DNA of 38,664 nucleotides from Spirochaetaceae bacterium (GTDB lineage: Bacteria > Spirochaetota > Spirochaetia > Treponematales > Breznakiellaceae). Below are positions 31,179-38,477 of the stretch, piece after piece. The notes under the pieces were generated by a model. It did not search any database and was not told the origin of the DNA. It worked only from the letters and a program-made list of their open reading frames with translations. Every line of letters begins with the position of its first letter. Position 1 is the stretch's first letter. Location: contig JAISQV010000206.1 of NCBI GenBank assembly GCA_031273985.1, positions 1 through 38,664 on the forward strand, written 5' to 3'. The translations under genes and the position numbers were made by a program.

Positions 31179-31993
31179 CAGAAGACCCCCGGCGCTTCCA
31201 GGGCGCCTTCGAAAAAGCAGCCGGCCAGCTCCGCTATCGCATGGTACAGGGCCGGGTTGTATACCGCCCCCGGCGCATCTTTCATGCAGGTAAGACGTTT
31301 GTGGTAATCCACCACCAGGTGTATCTGCGCCGTCCAGGGCAGCCATGTCTCCACCGGCGTCAGGGGAAACCCTCCCTTCCGGTACAAATCGATAAAATCA
31401 CTCTGCCGCCCGGAACGGGCCTCCTCGTAGCGCCGGTTGTAGCCGTTGATCAGGACGTACCAGCTTTTCAGGTCTTCCACATCCCTCGGCAGCACCTCGC
31501 TCATGAACATCGCCGCGTTGTAACTGAATAAATCCTTCAGTACCGGCGTTATGATGTAGTCCGCCGCGTGAAACGTGTTGAGCACAATGTTGTCGTAGGT
31601 CGGGTGGCAGTCGATGATCAGAATGTCGTACTTCCCGTAGAGGCCCGGAACCAGGCGCTTGAGCCGTTTCTCGCTCAGGGTCCTCATGTCGGCAAGGTAG
31701 GGCGTGGACGCTATCAGGTCCACCCCCGGCGTGTCGGTCGGCACGGCGAAGGAGCTCAGATCGTTGCCCTCATCGCTCAGCGCCGCCGCCAGATTCAGCT
31801 TCCGGGTCCGTTCCATCATCTCTTTGTTCAGAAAGTAAAAAGAGAGGCTGTTGTTCAGGTCGCTGTCGGCAAGCACTACCCGCTTGCCCGCGGCCGCGCA
31901 ATACTTGGCCAGCAGGATGGCTATGTTCGTTTTTCCCACCCCGCCCTTGATGAATCCCAACGACACTACCGTCGTCTTCGCTTCCTTTTCCAT
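31178..31993 (-). CDS. parA: ParA-family partition ATPase
   Basis: ParA ATPases move or position plasmid-like DNA. The protein (271 aa) has the deviant Walker A IKGGVGKTN at residues 15-23, the following LAKYCAAAGKRVVLADSDLN, and a Walker B-type strand DILIIDCHPTYDN. I start at the ATG at 31993 because GGAGG lies eight bases upstream; the frame stays open a few codons further. No N-terminal DNA-binding domain is present, so it belongs with short ParA/Soj-like proteins. It is joined to parB by the TGATG overlap. Confidence 0.93.
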   Translation of the reverse strand: MEKEAKTTVVSLGFIKGGVGKTNIAILLAKYCAAAGKRVVLADSDLNNSLSFYFLNKEMMERTRKLNLAAALSDEGNDLSSFAVPTDTPGVDLIASTPYLADMRTLSEKRLKRLVPGLYGKYDILIIDCHPTYDNIVLNTFHAADYIITPVLKDLFSYNAAMFMSEVLPRDVEDLKSWYVLINGYNRRYEEARSGRQSDFIDLYRKGGFPLTPVETWLPWTAQIHLVVDYHKRLTCMKDAPGAVYNPALYHAIAELAGCFFEGALEAPGVF

Positions 31994-32048
31994 TTGGCTT
32001 TCCTCCCACAAATGGCTTGTTTTCGGGAGAGCGGCCCTCTCCCGCCTC

Positions 32049-32354
32049 TTAGCGCTTGCTCACGAGCCTTCGCCGCGGCAGGCAGGCCTTTTCCCCGGCA
32101 AAACGCCGCTCGTTGTACCGCCTCACCCCGGCCAGATACTCCTCGTAGTCCCGCTGGTACGCCAGGGACTCATAGCCGGAGCGGTCTACCGGGCGCCGCT
32201 TCGCGTCTTCCAGCAGTTCCGTGTAGAACCGCCATTTCTCATCGTCACCGGCGCCGGAGAGCTTCTCGTCCAGATAGCGCTCCAACCGTTCCCGGGCCAT
32301 GGCCGCTGCCGTCTTCACGGGGGGCTCCCCCCGGTTTGCAATGTGTTCGTTCAT
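32049..32354 (-). CDS. Hypothetical charged protein ahead of parA
   Basis: The product (101 aa) starts at the ATG at 32354, behind GGAGGAAAGCCC, the same leader as parA. It is charged and helical (TAAAMARERLERYLDEKLSG, then WRFYTELLEDAKRRP), rich in Arg and Glu, and ends in a basic tail (CLPRRRLVSKR). I do not recognise it. It lies 55 bp before parA on the same strand, so it is probably the first gene of the partition operon and may be its regulator. Confidence 0.65.
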   Translation of the reverse strand: MNEHIANRGEPPVKTAAAMARERLERYLDEKLSGAGDDEKWRFYTELLEDAKRRPVDRSGYESLAYQRDYEEYLAGVRRYNERRFAGEKACLPRRRLVSKR

Positions 32355-32375
32355 TGGGCTTTCCTCCGTAGGTTT

Positions 32376-32546
32376 GCCGGGGCAAGGCCCGGCCATAGAC
32401 GCTAAAGGGATCGAACCTTTCCAGAGGGGCCGGTGGAGGAAAGCCACACGTGTGGTATGCCCCCGGCGCGCTGTGTCCTAGGCGGGCATTGCTGCACGCC
32501 GGGGAGGACATACCGACACCAAACCCCTCTAGCACTCCAGTGCTAG
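32376..32546 (-). promoter_or_regulatory. Structured leader / control region of the partition operon
   Basis: This gene-free stretch has several inverted repeats: GCCGGG-gcaagg-CCCGGC (32376-32393), the perfect palindrome CCACACGTGTGG (32444-32455), and CTAGCACT-cc-AGTGCTAG (32529-32546). A long imperfect pair joins GGTATGCCCCCGGCG (32454-32468) with CGCCGGGGAGGACATACC (32497-32514). It probably holds the promoter and operator of the small gene-parA-parB operon, or RNA structure in its leader. I could not fix -35 and -10 boxes. Confidence 0.55.
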
Positions 32547-32653
32547 CGCCTGAATACTGGACTTTACAGTCTTTCCCGCCGCCGGGCCGGAACACCGTGC
32601 AAAGGGGCCGGTTACTTTTCCGGCGCCAGAGGCAGAACGGGTATGTTTGGTGG

Positions 32654-32677
32654 TTTGGTGACCCAGGTTACTGACCC
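32654..32677. other. Candidate right attachment-site repeat (attR-like)
   Basis: This is the partner of the motif at 225-248 (20 of 24 positions identical, same orientation), with GTGACCCA, a different central GGTT, and ACTGACCC. It lies beyond the last element gene and about 50 bp before the second copy of the 20-bp repeat. The exact crossover cannot be fixed from one sequence. Confidence 0.45.
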
Positions 32678-32724
32678 AGGCTCACCCTAAGTGCTTGTCT
32701 GGTAACGACTTAGCGGTTAGCGTC

Positions 32725-32744
32725 GCCCCCGCATTGGGGGTAGC
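32725..32744. repeat. 20-bp direct repeat, right copy
   Basis: This is an identical copy of positions 100-119 (GCCCCCGCATTGGGGGTAGC) in the same orientation. The bases on either side differ between the copies. It is followed at 32801-32817 by an AGGGGGC-ttg-GCCCCCT hairpin of the type found between genes elsewhere in the window. The 150 bp up to the pncB start hold no gene I can support. Confidence 0.6.
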
Positions 32745-32892
32745 CGGAGACCCCGGACCCGGCAAGGCCGCAGGGCTTGACGGGGAGGAGGCTCCGGCGC
32801 AGGGGGCTTGGCCCCCTCCTCACTTATCCTTTATTCTTGTAGCCCTTATCCTTTTCCGCGTATGCGGGCAGGTGAGAGGTGAGGAGGGCTTT

Positions 32893-34329
32893 GTGAATCA
32901 GTCGGCGCTGTTTACCGATTTTTATTCCCTGACCATGGCCCACGGGTACTGGAAGACGGGGATGGACCGCCGGGCGGTGTTTGAGGTTTTTTTCCGCCGC
33001 AATCCTTTTGACGGGGGCTTTTCGATTTTTGCCGGGCTGGAACCGCTTTTGGCGCGGATCGGGGCCTTCGCTTTTTCCCCGGAGGACATTGCCTTTCTTG
33101 CGGGCCGGGGGATTTTCGAGGCGGGCTTTCTGGATTATCTGCGGGATTTCCGTTTCCGGGGCTCGCTCTGGGCCATGGACGAGGGGCGGGTGGTGTTTCC
33201 GCAGGAGCCGCTGATCCGTATGGACGGGGGGCTTATCGAGTGCCAGATTCTGGAGGGCTTGATTCTCAATCAGATCAACTTTTCCAGCCTTATCGCCACA
33301 AAGACGGCCCGGGTCTGGCTGGCTTCGGGGAAGGGCTCGGTGATGGAGTTCGGGCTGCGCCGGGCCCAGGGGCTGGACGGGGCCATGAGCGCCTCCCGCG
33401 CTGCCTATATAGGCGGGGCCTTCGGTACGAGTAATGTGCTGGCCGGGAAGGAGTACGGTATCCCCGTGCTGGGCACCATGGCCCATTCCTGGGTGATGTC
33501 CTTTCCCCGGGAAGAAGACGCCTTCAGGACCTACGCGGATATTTTTCCCGGCAATCCGGTTTTTCTGATCGATACGGTGGATACGCTGAAGAGCGGGGTT
33601 CCCAGCGCGGTAAAGGTGGGGAAGGAGCTGGCCGAGCGGGGGATCAATTTCGGGGTGCGCCTGGATTCAGGGGATATAGACTATCTTTCCCGTGAGGTGA
33701 GGCGGCGGCTGGACGAAGCGGGGCTTCCCAGGGCTACGATTTCCGTGTCCAACGATCTGGACGAGAACATTATCCACACGCTGCACGAGGCGGGGGCGCC
33801 GATCAATTCCTGGGGGGTGGGGACCCGCATGGTTACCGGCGGGAACGACGCCGCCTTTACGGGGGTCTACAAGCTTACCGCCAAGGAGGCGGAGGACGGG
33901 ACGCTGGTCCCTACCATCAAGTTTTCCGACAATCCCGAAAAGACCACCACGCCGGGGGTGAAGCAGGTGTGGCGGATCAGGGACGGGGAGGGCATGACCG
34001 TGGCGGATCTGCTGACTCTGGACGAGGAGGAGGAGCCGGCGAAGGGGCGGGCCTACACGCTGTGGCATACGTCGGCGGATTACCGGCATTTTTACCACAC
34101 CCTGGAGGCCGGCGCGGAGGCGCTGCTCAAGCCCCGGATCAGGGGCGGGGAACCGGCGGGGGAAGCGCCTGATCTGGAGAAGATCCGCGCCGTTACGCAG
34201 GCCGATCTTGAGATTTTCGACGGGAGCTACAAGCGGATCATGAATCCCCACACCTACAAGGTGTCCATTACGCCGAAGCTCCGCGACCTGAAGCTCGGTC
34301 TTATCAAGCGCTTCCTGGGGGACCTTTAA
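32893..34329 (+). CDS. pncB: Nicotinate phosphoribosyltransferase
   Basis: The enzyme joins nicotinate to PRPP to give nicotinate mononucleotide, the first salvage step to NAD. The protein (478 aa) starts at the GTG at 32893, with GAGGAGG five bases upstream; the frame extends further back without a ribosome site. Visible family regions are LFTDFYSLTMAHGYWKTG at the start, EFGLRRAQGLDGAMSASRAA near 150-170, LGTMAHSWVMSFP near 195, GVRLDSGDIDYLSREVRR near 255 and SWGVGTRMVTGG near 310. The length is normal. It is the first chromosomal gene beyond the element and is followed by a kinase gene after 187 bp. Confidence 0.95.
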   Translation: MNQSALFTDFYSLTMAHGYWKTGMDRRAVFEVFFRRNPFDGGFSIFAGLEPLLARIGAFAFSPEDIAFLAGRGIFEAGFLDYLRDFRFRGSLWAMDEGRVVFPQEPLIRMDGGLIECQILEGLILNQINFSSLIATKTARVWLASGKGSVMEFGLRRAQGLDGAMSASRAAYIGGAFGTSNVLAGKEYGIPVLGTMAHSWVMSFPREEDAFRTYADIFPGNPVFLIDTVDTLKSGVPSAVKVGKELAERGINFGVRLDSGDIDYLSREVRRRLDEAGLPRATISVSNDLDENIIHTLHEAGAPINSWGVGTRMVTGGNDAAFTGVYKLTAKEAEDGTLVPTIKFSDNPEKTTTPGVKQVWRIRDGEGMTVADLLTLDEEEEPAKGRAYTLWHTSADYRHFYHTLEAGAEALLKPRIRGGEPAGEAPDLEKIRAVTQADLEIFDGSYKRIMNPHTYKVSITPKLRDLKLGLIKRFLGDL

Positions 34330-34448
34330 CCATGAGATAAATAAGAAATAATAAATAAGAGATAATAGATAAGAAGGAGGAGTTATAAGAGAGAGAAGAT
34401 CAACCACGGACGGCACTGACCTCACGGACTTTTTGTTCGACATTCTTC

Positions 34449-34480
34449 CCTTTGTGTTCTTCGTGTCCTTTGTGGTTAAA
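34449..34480. repeat. Dispersed repeat CCTTTGTG...TTTGTGGTTAAA, copy 1
   Basis: The stretch contains CTTTGTGTTCTTCGTGTCC followed by TTTGTGGTTAAA. A near-identical copy lies at 37460-37488 and a shorter variant at 37529-37555. On the reverse strand it would encode TTKDTKNTKG, a repeat pattern known from several bacterial phyla. The nearby 34330-34390 is an AT-rich stretch of AATAA/GATAA repeats. The rest of the gap between pncB and the kinase shows no gene. Confidence 0.85.
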
Positions 34481-34516
34481 TTCTTTATCCGAACCGGAAT
34501 GGAGCAAGGAGTTGTT

Positions 34517-36247
34517 ATGGAGGCTGAGGGGATGGACGCTGCGGTATGGGTTAGTTTTCCTTCCGGCGAAAGGCGGCGGGCGGCCCTGGGGACGGTGATT
34601 GAGAGTCTCGCTGACGGGATGGGGCCCCTGGAAGGCCCGCTGGTGGCGGTGAAGGTCAGCAACGAGCTGCTCCCCCTCTCCGCCCGGATCGAGATAGACG
34701 CGGCGCTGGAGCCGGTAACGATAGCGCAGAGCGAGGGGGTGATGATCTACCGCCGCTCCCTGGCCTTCCTCCTGGCCATGGCCGCCCGGGATGTGTTTCC
34801 CGGCAAAAACCTCGTGGTGGGGCACTCCCTGGGCAACAGCTACTACTACACCCTCGGGCGGGGGGAGGACAGCGGGCCGGAGCAGACGCCGGAAGCGGAA
34901 ACGGCATGGGAGGCGGAGCGGGAACCGGCGCTGGGGGAGGCCGACGTGGGGCGCCTTGAGCGGCGTATGCGGGAAATTGCCGCCGAAGACAGGCCGATCA
35001 GCGCCGGCTACCTGGCCTACGCGGAGGCGGCGGGCATCTTTGAGCGGAGCGGCCAGCGGGACACGCTGCTCCTGCTGGAACGGCGCAACGGGGCCAAGGT
35101 GCGGGTGAACCGCTGCGGGGACTACGTGAATCTCTACGTGGAGCCCCTGGCGCCCCGCACGGGGATTCTTGCGGCCTTCGCCCTCATGCCCTACCGGGAG
35201 GGCTTCCTGCTGCGCTTCCCCGGCCGGGGGCTGGAGATGGAGCCCTTTACGGACAGCCCCCGGATCTTCGAGGTCTACCGGGAGTACAAGAAGTGGGGCC
35301 GCATCGTGGGCGTGCACTCGGCGGGGGACCTCAACCGGCTCGTGGCGGAGCGCAAGATCCGGGACTTTATCCGCATGGCCGAAGCTTTTCAGGCGCGGAA
35401 ACTCTCCGATGTGGCGGCGCGGATCTACGAAAAGCGGCGCGACGTGAAGGCGGTGCTCATCGCCGGCCCCTCAAGCTCCGGGAAGACCACCACCGCCAAA
35501 CGCCTCGCCGTGGAACTCATGGTCATGGGCATGGAGCCCATAGCGATCAGCCTGGACGACTACTATGTGGGCACGGCGCTCACCCCCCTGGACGAGGAGG
35601 GAAAGCCGGACTACGAGGCCCTGGAGGCCCTGGACATACCCTTTCTGAACGGCCAGCTGCTGGACCTCTTCCGGGGCCGGGAAGTTACCCTGCCGGCCTA
35701 CGACTTCAAGACCGGGACGCGGCGCGAAGGCGGGGGCAGGACCCTCAGAATGGGGCGGCGCTCCGTACTGATCCTCGAAGGCATCCACGGCCTCAACGAC
35801 AATCTGACGCCCGAAATCGAGCGGGCACTCAAGTTCAAACTCTACGTCTCCGCCCTGACCCAGCTCAACCTGGACGATCACAACCGCATCCCCACCAGCG
35901 ACAACAGGCTGCTCCGCCGCATGGTCCGGGACTACCAGTTCCGGGGCGCGGGCGCGGTAAAAACCATACAGATGTGGCCCAACGTCCAGCGCGGCGAGTG
36001 GAAACATATCTTCACCCACCAGGACAGCGCGGACGCGGCCTTCAATTCGGCCCTGGACTACGAGCTGTCCGTGCTCAAATTCTACGCGGAGCCGCTGCTC
36101 CACACGGTCAAGCCCAACCAGAGCGAGTACACCGAGGCGTCCCGGCTCCTGGCCTTCCTGGAAAATTTCGCCCCCATCCCGCCCCAGTACGTCCCCGGCC
36201 AGAGCATACTGCGGGAATTTATCGGCGACAGCGATTTCAAATACTGA
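34517..36247 (+). CDS. Uridine-kinase-like protein with ThrRS-like N-terminal domain
   Basis: The protein (576 aa from the ATG at 34517, behind AAGGAG) joins an N-terminal part resembling the TGS and second additional domains of threonyl-tRNA synthetase to a kinase. The N-terminal part includes GVMIYRRSLAFLLAMAARDV and VVGHSLGNSYYYTL. The C-terminal uridine kinase/phosphoribulokinase-type domain has P-loop IAGPSSSGKTTTAKRLAVEL at about 314-333, then ISLDDYYVG and LILEGIHGLN. Proteins of this double-domain type are known in spirochaetes and Firmicutes as nucleoside kinases, with exact substrate often untested. An acidic insert (about 118-150) rich in Glu and Ala seems specific to this lineage. 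Confidence 0.9.
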   Translation: MEAEGMDAAVWVSFPSGERRRAALGTVIESLADGMGPLEGPLVAVKVSNELLPLSARIEIDAALEPVTIAQSEGVMIYRRSLAFLLAMAARDVFPGKNLVVGHSLGNSYYYTLGRGEDSGPEQTPEAETAWEAEREPALGEADVGRLERRMREIAAEDRPISAGYLAYAEAAGIFERSGQRDTLLLLERRNGAKVRVNRCGDYVNLYVEPLAPRTGILAAFALMPYREGFLLRFPGRGLEMEPFTDSPRIFEVYREYKKWGRIVGVHSAGDLNRLVAERKIRDFIRMAEAFQARKLSDVAARIYEKRRDVKAVLIAGPSSSGKTTTAKRLAVELMVMGMEPIAISLDDYYVGTALTPLDEEGKPDYEALEALDIPFLNGQLLDLFRGREVTLPAYDFKTGTRREGGGRTLRMGRRSVLILEGIHGLNDNLTPEIERALKFKLYVSALTQLNLDDHNRIPTSDNRLLRRMVRDYQFRGAGAVKTIQMWPNVQRGEWKHIFTHQDSADAAFNSALDYELSVLKFYAEPLLHTVKPNQSEYTEASRLLAFLENFAPIPPQYVPGQSILREFIGDSDFKY

Positions 36248-36264
36248 GGAAAATTAGGAATAGG

Positions 36265-36365
36265 GGCGCATCCCCGCTGCAAAAACCCGTGCCGGAAGAA
36301 CCGGCTTGCGCGGGGAAAGCAGCGGGGACCGGGCTATCCGGGGCTCCGCTACCGCTCCGGACCCA
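36265..36365. repeat. GC-rich dispersed hairpin element
   Basis: CCCCGCTGC (36272-36280) pairs with GCAGCGGGG (36319-36327) around an inner GCCGG-aagaa-CCGGC hairpin. It continues with GGGGACCGGGCTATCCG. The same order, GGGCGCATCCCCG, hairpin, CGGGGACCGGGCTATCCG, occurs on the reverse strand at about 29390-29430 beside the relaxase gene. It lies between the convergent kinase and lipoprotein genes and is probably a dispersed intergenic element. It has no clear T-tract. Confidence 0.75.
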
Positions 36366-36455
36366 GCGCGAAACGCCGGGTCTGCCCTTCGGGCACCCCT
36401 CCTATCAGCCCCTTCGGGTCTGGCAATTATAGGAAAACGGTATCAGGTACGGTTT

Positions 36456-36923
36456 CTACCAGTCTTCGAGCAGGTCGGAGTCTATAAACCTGTCGAACCC
36501 AATCGTTGAGGCGGCTTCCTCAATGGAAAACTTTGGCAGTTTGGAAATATCTGATTCTCCTGAAATGCCAAGCGCTTCAAATGTTAGACCGTTTGAATAC
36601 CAATAAAAAGAATCGACTTCCATCATCAAATAATAGGAACCGGTTCCTGTCCAAACATTGCCACTGCCATAAGGCAGTTCTACTAACGCAATAGTAACTG
36701 AATTATTGTTAATTGTTCCAACACCAGCGGCAACCGCATCAACATCGTCAGGCGTACTGGAGACGATAAACTCAACTTCACCTGTCTTGCCAGTAAGACC
36801 GGTAATGGTTATCGTTTTCGGATCCGTGTTACTTGTTGTGCCGTTATCACAACCAACAGCCATCATGCCGACTACCAGCGTTAATGCCAGCACTCCCCCA
36901 AGTAAAAGCTTGCTTTTCTTCAT
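36456..36923 (-). CDS. Treponemal-type lipoprotein with TITGL domain
   Basis: The protein (155 aa, ATG at 36923 behind AAGGAG) has a lipoprotein signal (KKSKLLLGGVLALTLVVGMM, then AVGC) with the typical CDNGTT start of the mature part. One domain follows: KTITITGLTGKTGEVEFIV, GTGSYYLMMEVDSFYW, then SDISKLPKFSIEEAASTIGF. I recall this layout from a large lipoprotein family of termite-gut treponemes. It is less GC-rich than its neighbours. It probably sits on the inner or outer membrane; the function is unknown. Confidence 0.85.
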   Translation of the reverse strand: MKKSKLLLGGVLALTLVVGMMAVGCDNGTTSNTDPKTITITGLTGKTGEVEFIVSSTPDDVDAVAAGVGTINNNSVTIALVELPYGSGNVWTGTGSYYLMMEVDSFYWYSNGLTFEALGISGESDISKLPKFSIEEAASTIGFDRFIDSDLLEDW

Positions 36924-37205
36924 GTCCAAAAACTCCTTGCGGTTTTTATGTCCCGCCGACAATTTTTTATGTTTAACCGCATAAGCGGGTAACACCATTT
37001 TTACGGTATCAGTGCCGATACCAACGGCCCCCATGAGCCCTTCTTACCTTCGTTCTCGATTTGCAGGCAAAGTACGCCGTCTTCCCGCTGTCCCCGAAGT
37101 TAAATTCGATGGGTCTTTTTTCCGTATGGTGAAGAAAGACTTGCGGAAGTCGCAGGGGTTTGCGGGAGGCGTTTCACCGGGGGCGGCTACCGGCGGCCTG
37201 TTTTT

Positions 37206-37220
37206 GCCCCCGAAGGGGGC
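37206..37220. repeat. GCCCCC-GAA-GGGGGC hairpin
   Basis: This is a perfect 6-bp GC stem with a GAA loop. TTTTT lies directly before it and GGTTTT after it. It could act as a weak terminator in the + direction. It lies in the 700-bp gap between the divergent lipoprotein and fumarase genes, in which I see no protein gene. Confidence 0.55.
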
Positions 37221-37278
37221 GGTTTTGCCTAAGAATGAGAAAAACAGGGAAAAAAGCGGGAATTTACCTATTGGGTGC

Positions 37279-37309
37279 TTGACACGCCGTCTTTTACCTA
37301 AAGTATAAT
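37279..37309 (+). promoter_or_regulatory. Sigma-70-type promoter with perfect hexamers, 19-bp spacer
   Basis: TTGACA (37279-37284) and TATAAT (37304-37309) are both exact consensus, though the spacer of 19 bp is longer than ideal. The fumarase start codon lies about 330 bp further on. So either the message has a long leader (with the dispersed repeats inside it) or the promoter makes a small RNA. A GTGAGCC direct repeat follows the -10 box. Confidence 0.65.
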
Positions 37310-37459
37310 GTGAGCCGTGAGCCGTGGCGGGAAGTCTGCGTTTATGCCTGTTCTTGTCCTAAGCATGAGAATATAGTAGCAATTACGGAAAATTAGTCAA
37401 TAGCCTGTGAAAAAACGAAACAAAGGCGCTCTTGGGGAGGGTTGCCCGCTAACCCTCTT

Positions 37460-37555
37460 CCTTTGTGTTCTTCGTGTCCTTTGTGGTTCTAAATCCTTAT
37501 TCGTATTTGGCGGGCGCAGCCCGGCTTTCCCTTCGTGCGCCTTCGTGGTTAAATT
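37460..37555. repeat. Dispersed repeat CCTTTGTG..., copies 2 and 3
   Basis: Positions 37460-37488 repeat the 34449 element almost exactly (CTTTGTGTTCTTCGTGTCC, then TTTGTGGTT). Positions 37529-37555 carry the variant CCCTTCGTGCGCCTTCGTGG followed by TTAAATT. Both lie in the leader region of the fumarase genes, in the same orientation as copy 1. Confidence 0.85.
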
Positions 37556-37637
37556 CCCCGTTATTTTTGTGATAAGGTATCTGTTAATGAATTTGGACCT
37601 TTTTACGCTGCCGGCGACTGCGGGACGGAGGTAAGAC

Positions 37638-38477
37638 GTGAGGACAGTTGATGCCGGGGCCATAAGCTCCGCCGTGGAGCGGGCCTGCGTTGAGGCGAAC
37701 CGGCGGCTTCCCCCGGATGTGGAGGCGGCGCTGCGGAAATTCCGGGACGCTGAGCCCTGGCCCCCGGCCCGGGACGCGCTGGAGCGGATCATCGCCAACT
37801 TCGAGACCGCCGGGGAGCGGGCCCTGCCCATCTGCCAGGATACGGGGATGGCCTGCGTGTTTCTCGAAGTGGGCCGGGAGGTCCATATCGCGGGGGACCC
37901 CTACGCGGCGGTAAACGAGGGGGTGCGCCGGGGCTACACCGGGGGCTTTCTCCGGAGTTCCGTGGTGCTGGACCCCCTGGAACGGCGCAATTCCGGGGAC
38001 AATACCCCGGCGCTGATCTACACGGACCTTGTGGAAGGCGACCGGATCAGGATCACCGTGGCCCCCAAGGGCTTCGGCAGCGAAAACAAGAGCCGCATAG
38101 CCATGCTGAAACCGGAGGAGGGCCTTGCCGGGGTGATTGACTTTGTGGTCTCCGTTGTGGAGGCGGCGGGGGCGGATCCCTGCCCGCCTATCGTGGCGGG
38201 GGTGGGCCTGGGGGGCAGCTTCGACCGGGCGGCGCTTCTGGCCAAACGGGCCCTGCTCCGCCCCCTGGGAAAACCCAACGCCGACCCCCGCTATGCCCGG
38301 CTCGAGGCGGAGCTGCTGGAGCGGATCAATGCGTTGGGCATAGGACCCCAGGGCTTCGGGGGCATGACCACCTGTCTGGGCGTGGCCGTGGAGACTTACG
38401 CCACCCACATTGCCGGCCTCCCCTGCGCGGTGAACATCAACTGCCACGCAAGCCGCCACGCCGGAGAGCTGATCTGA
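37638..38477 (+). CDS. fumA: Class I fumarate hydratase, alpha subunit
   Basis: The enzyme interconverts fumarate and malate with a [4Fe-4S] cluster; in many anaerobes it is split into alpha and beta chains. The alpha chain (279 aa, GTG start behind GGAGG) has the three cluster cysteines: Cys66 in ICQDTGMA, Cys246 in MTTCLGVAVE and Cys269 in NINCHASRH. The family segments GYTGGFLRSSVVLDPLERRN and APKGFGSENKSRIAML are present. A related tartrate dehydratase alpha chain (TtdA) cannot be fully excluded, but the beta start next door also fits fumarase. The stop overlaps the beta start (TGATG). Confidence 0.92.
   Translation: MRTVDAGAISSAVERACVEANRRLPPDVEAALRKFRDAEPWPPARDALERIIANFETAGERALPICQDTGMACVFLEVGREVHIAGDPYAAVNEGVRRGYTGGFLRSSVVLDPLERRNSGDNTPALIYTDLVEGDRIRITVAPKGFGSENKSRIAMLKPEEGLAGVIDFVVSVVEAAGADPCPPIVAGVGLGGSFDRAALLAKRALLRPLGKPNADPRYARLEAELLERINALGIGPQGFGGMTTCLGVAVETYATHIAGLPCAVNINCHASRHAGELI

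Noticed and set aside
32404..32420. tRNA T-arm-like sequence on the - strand (AAAGG-TTCGATC-CCTTT)
   Set aside because: The stem and loop fit a T-arm, but no acceptor, anticodon or D arm can be paired around it. It may be a remnant from past integration, but chance is not excluded.
37012..37308. 98-codon + strand frame in the gap before the fumarase promoter
   Set aside because: It overlaps hairpins and the promoter, has no ribosome site and no recognisable protein pattern.
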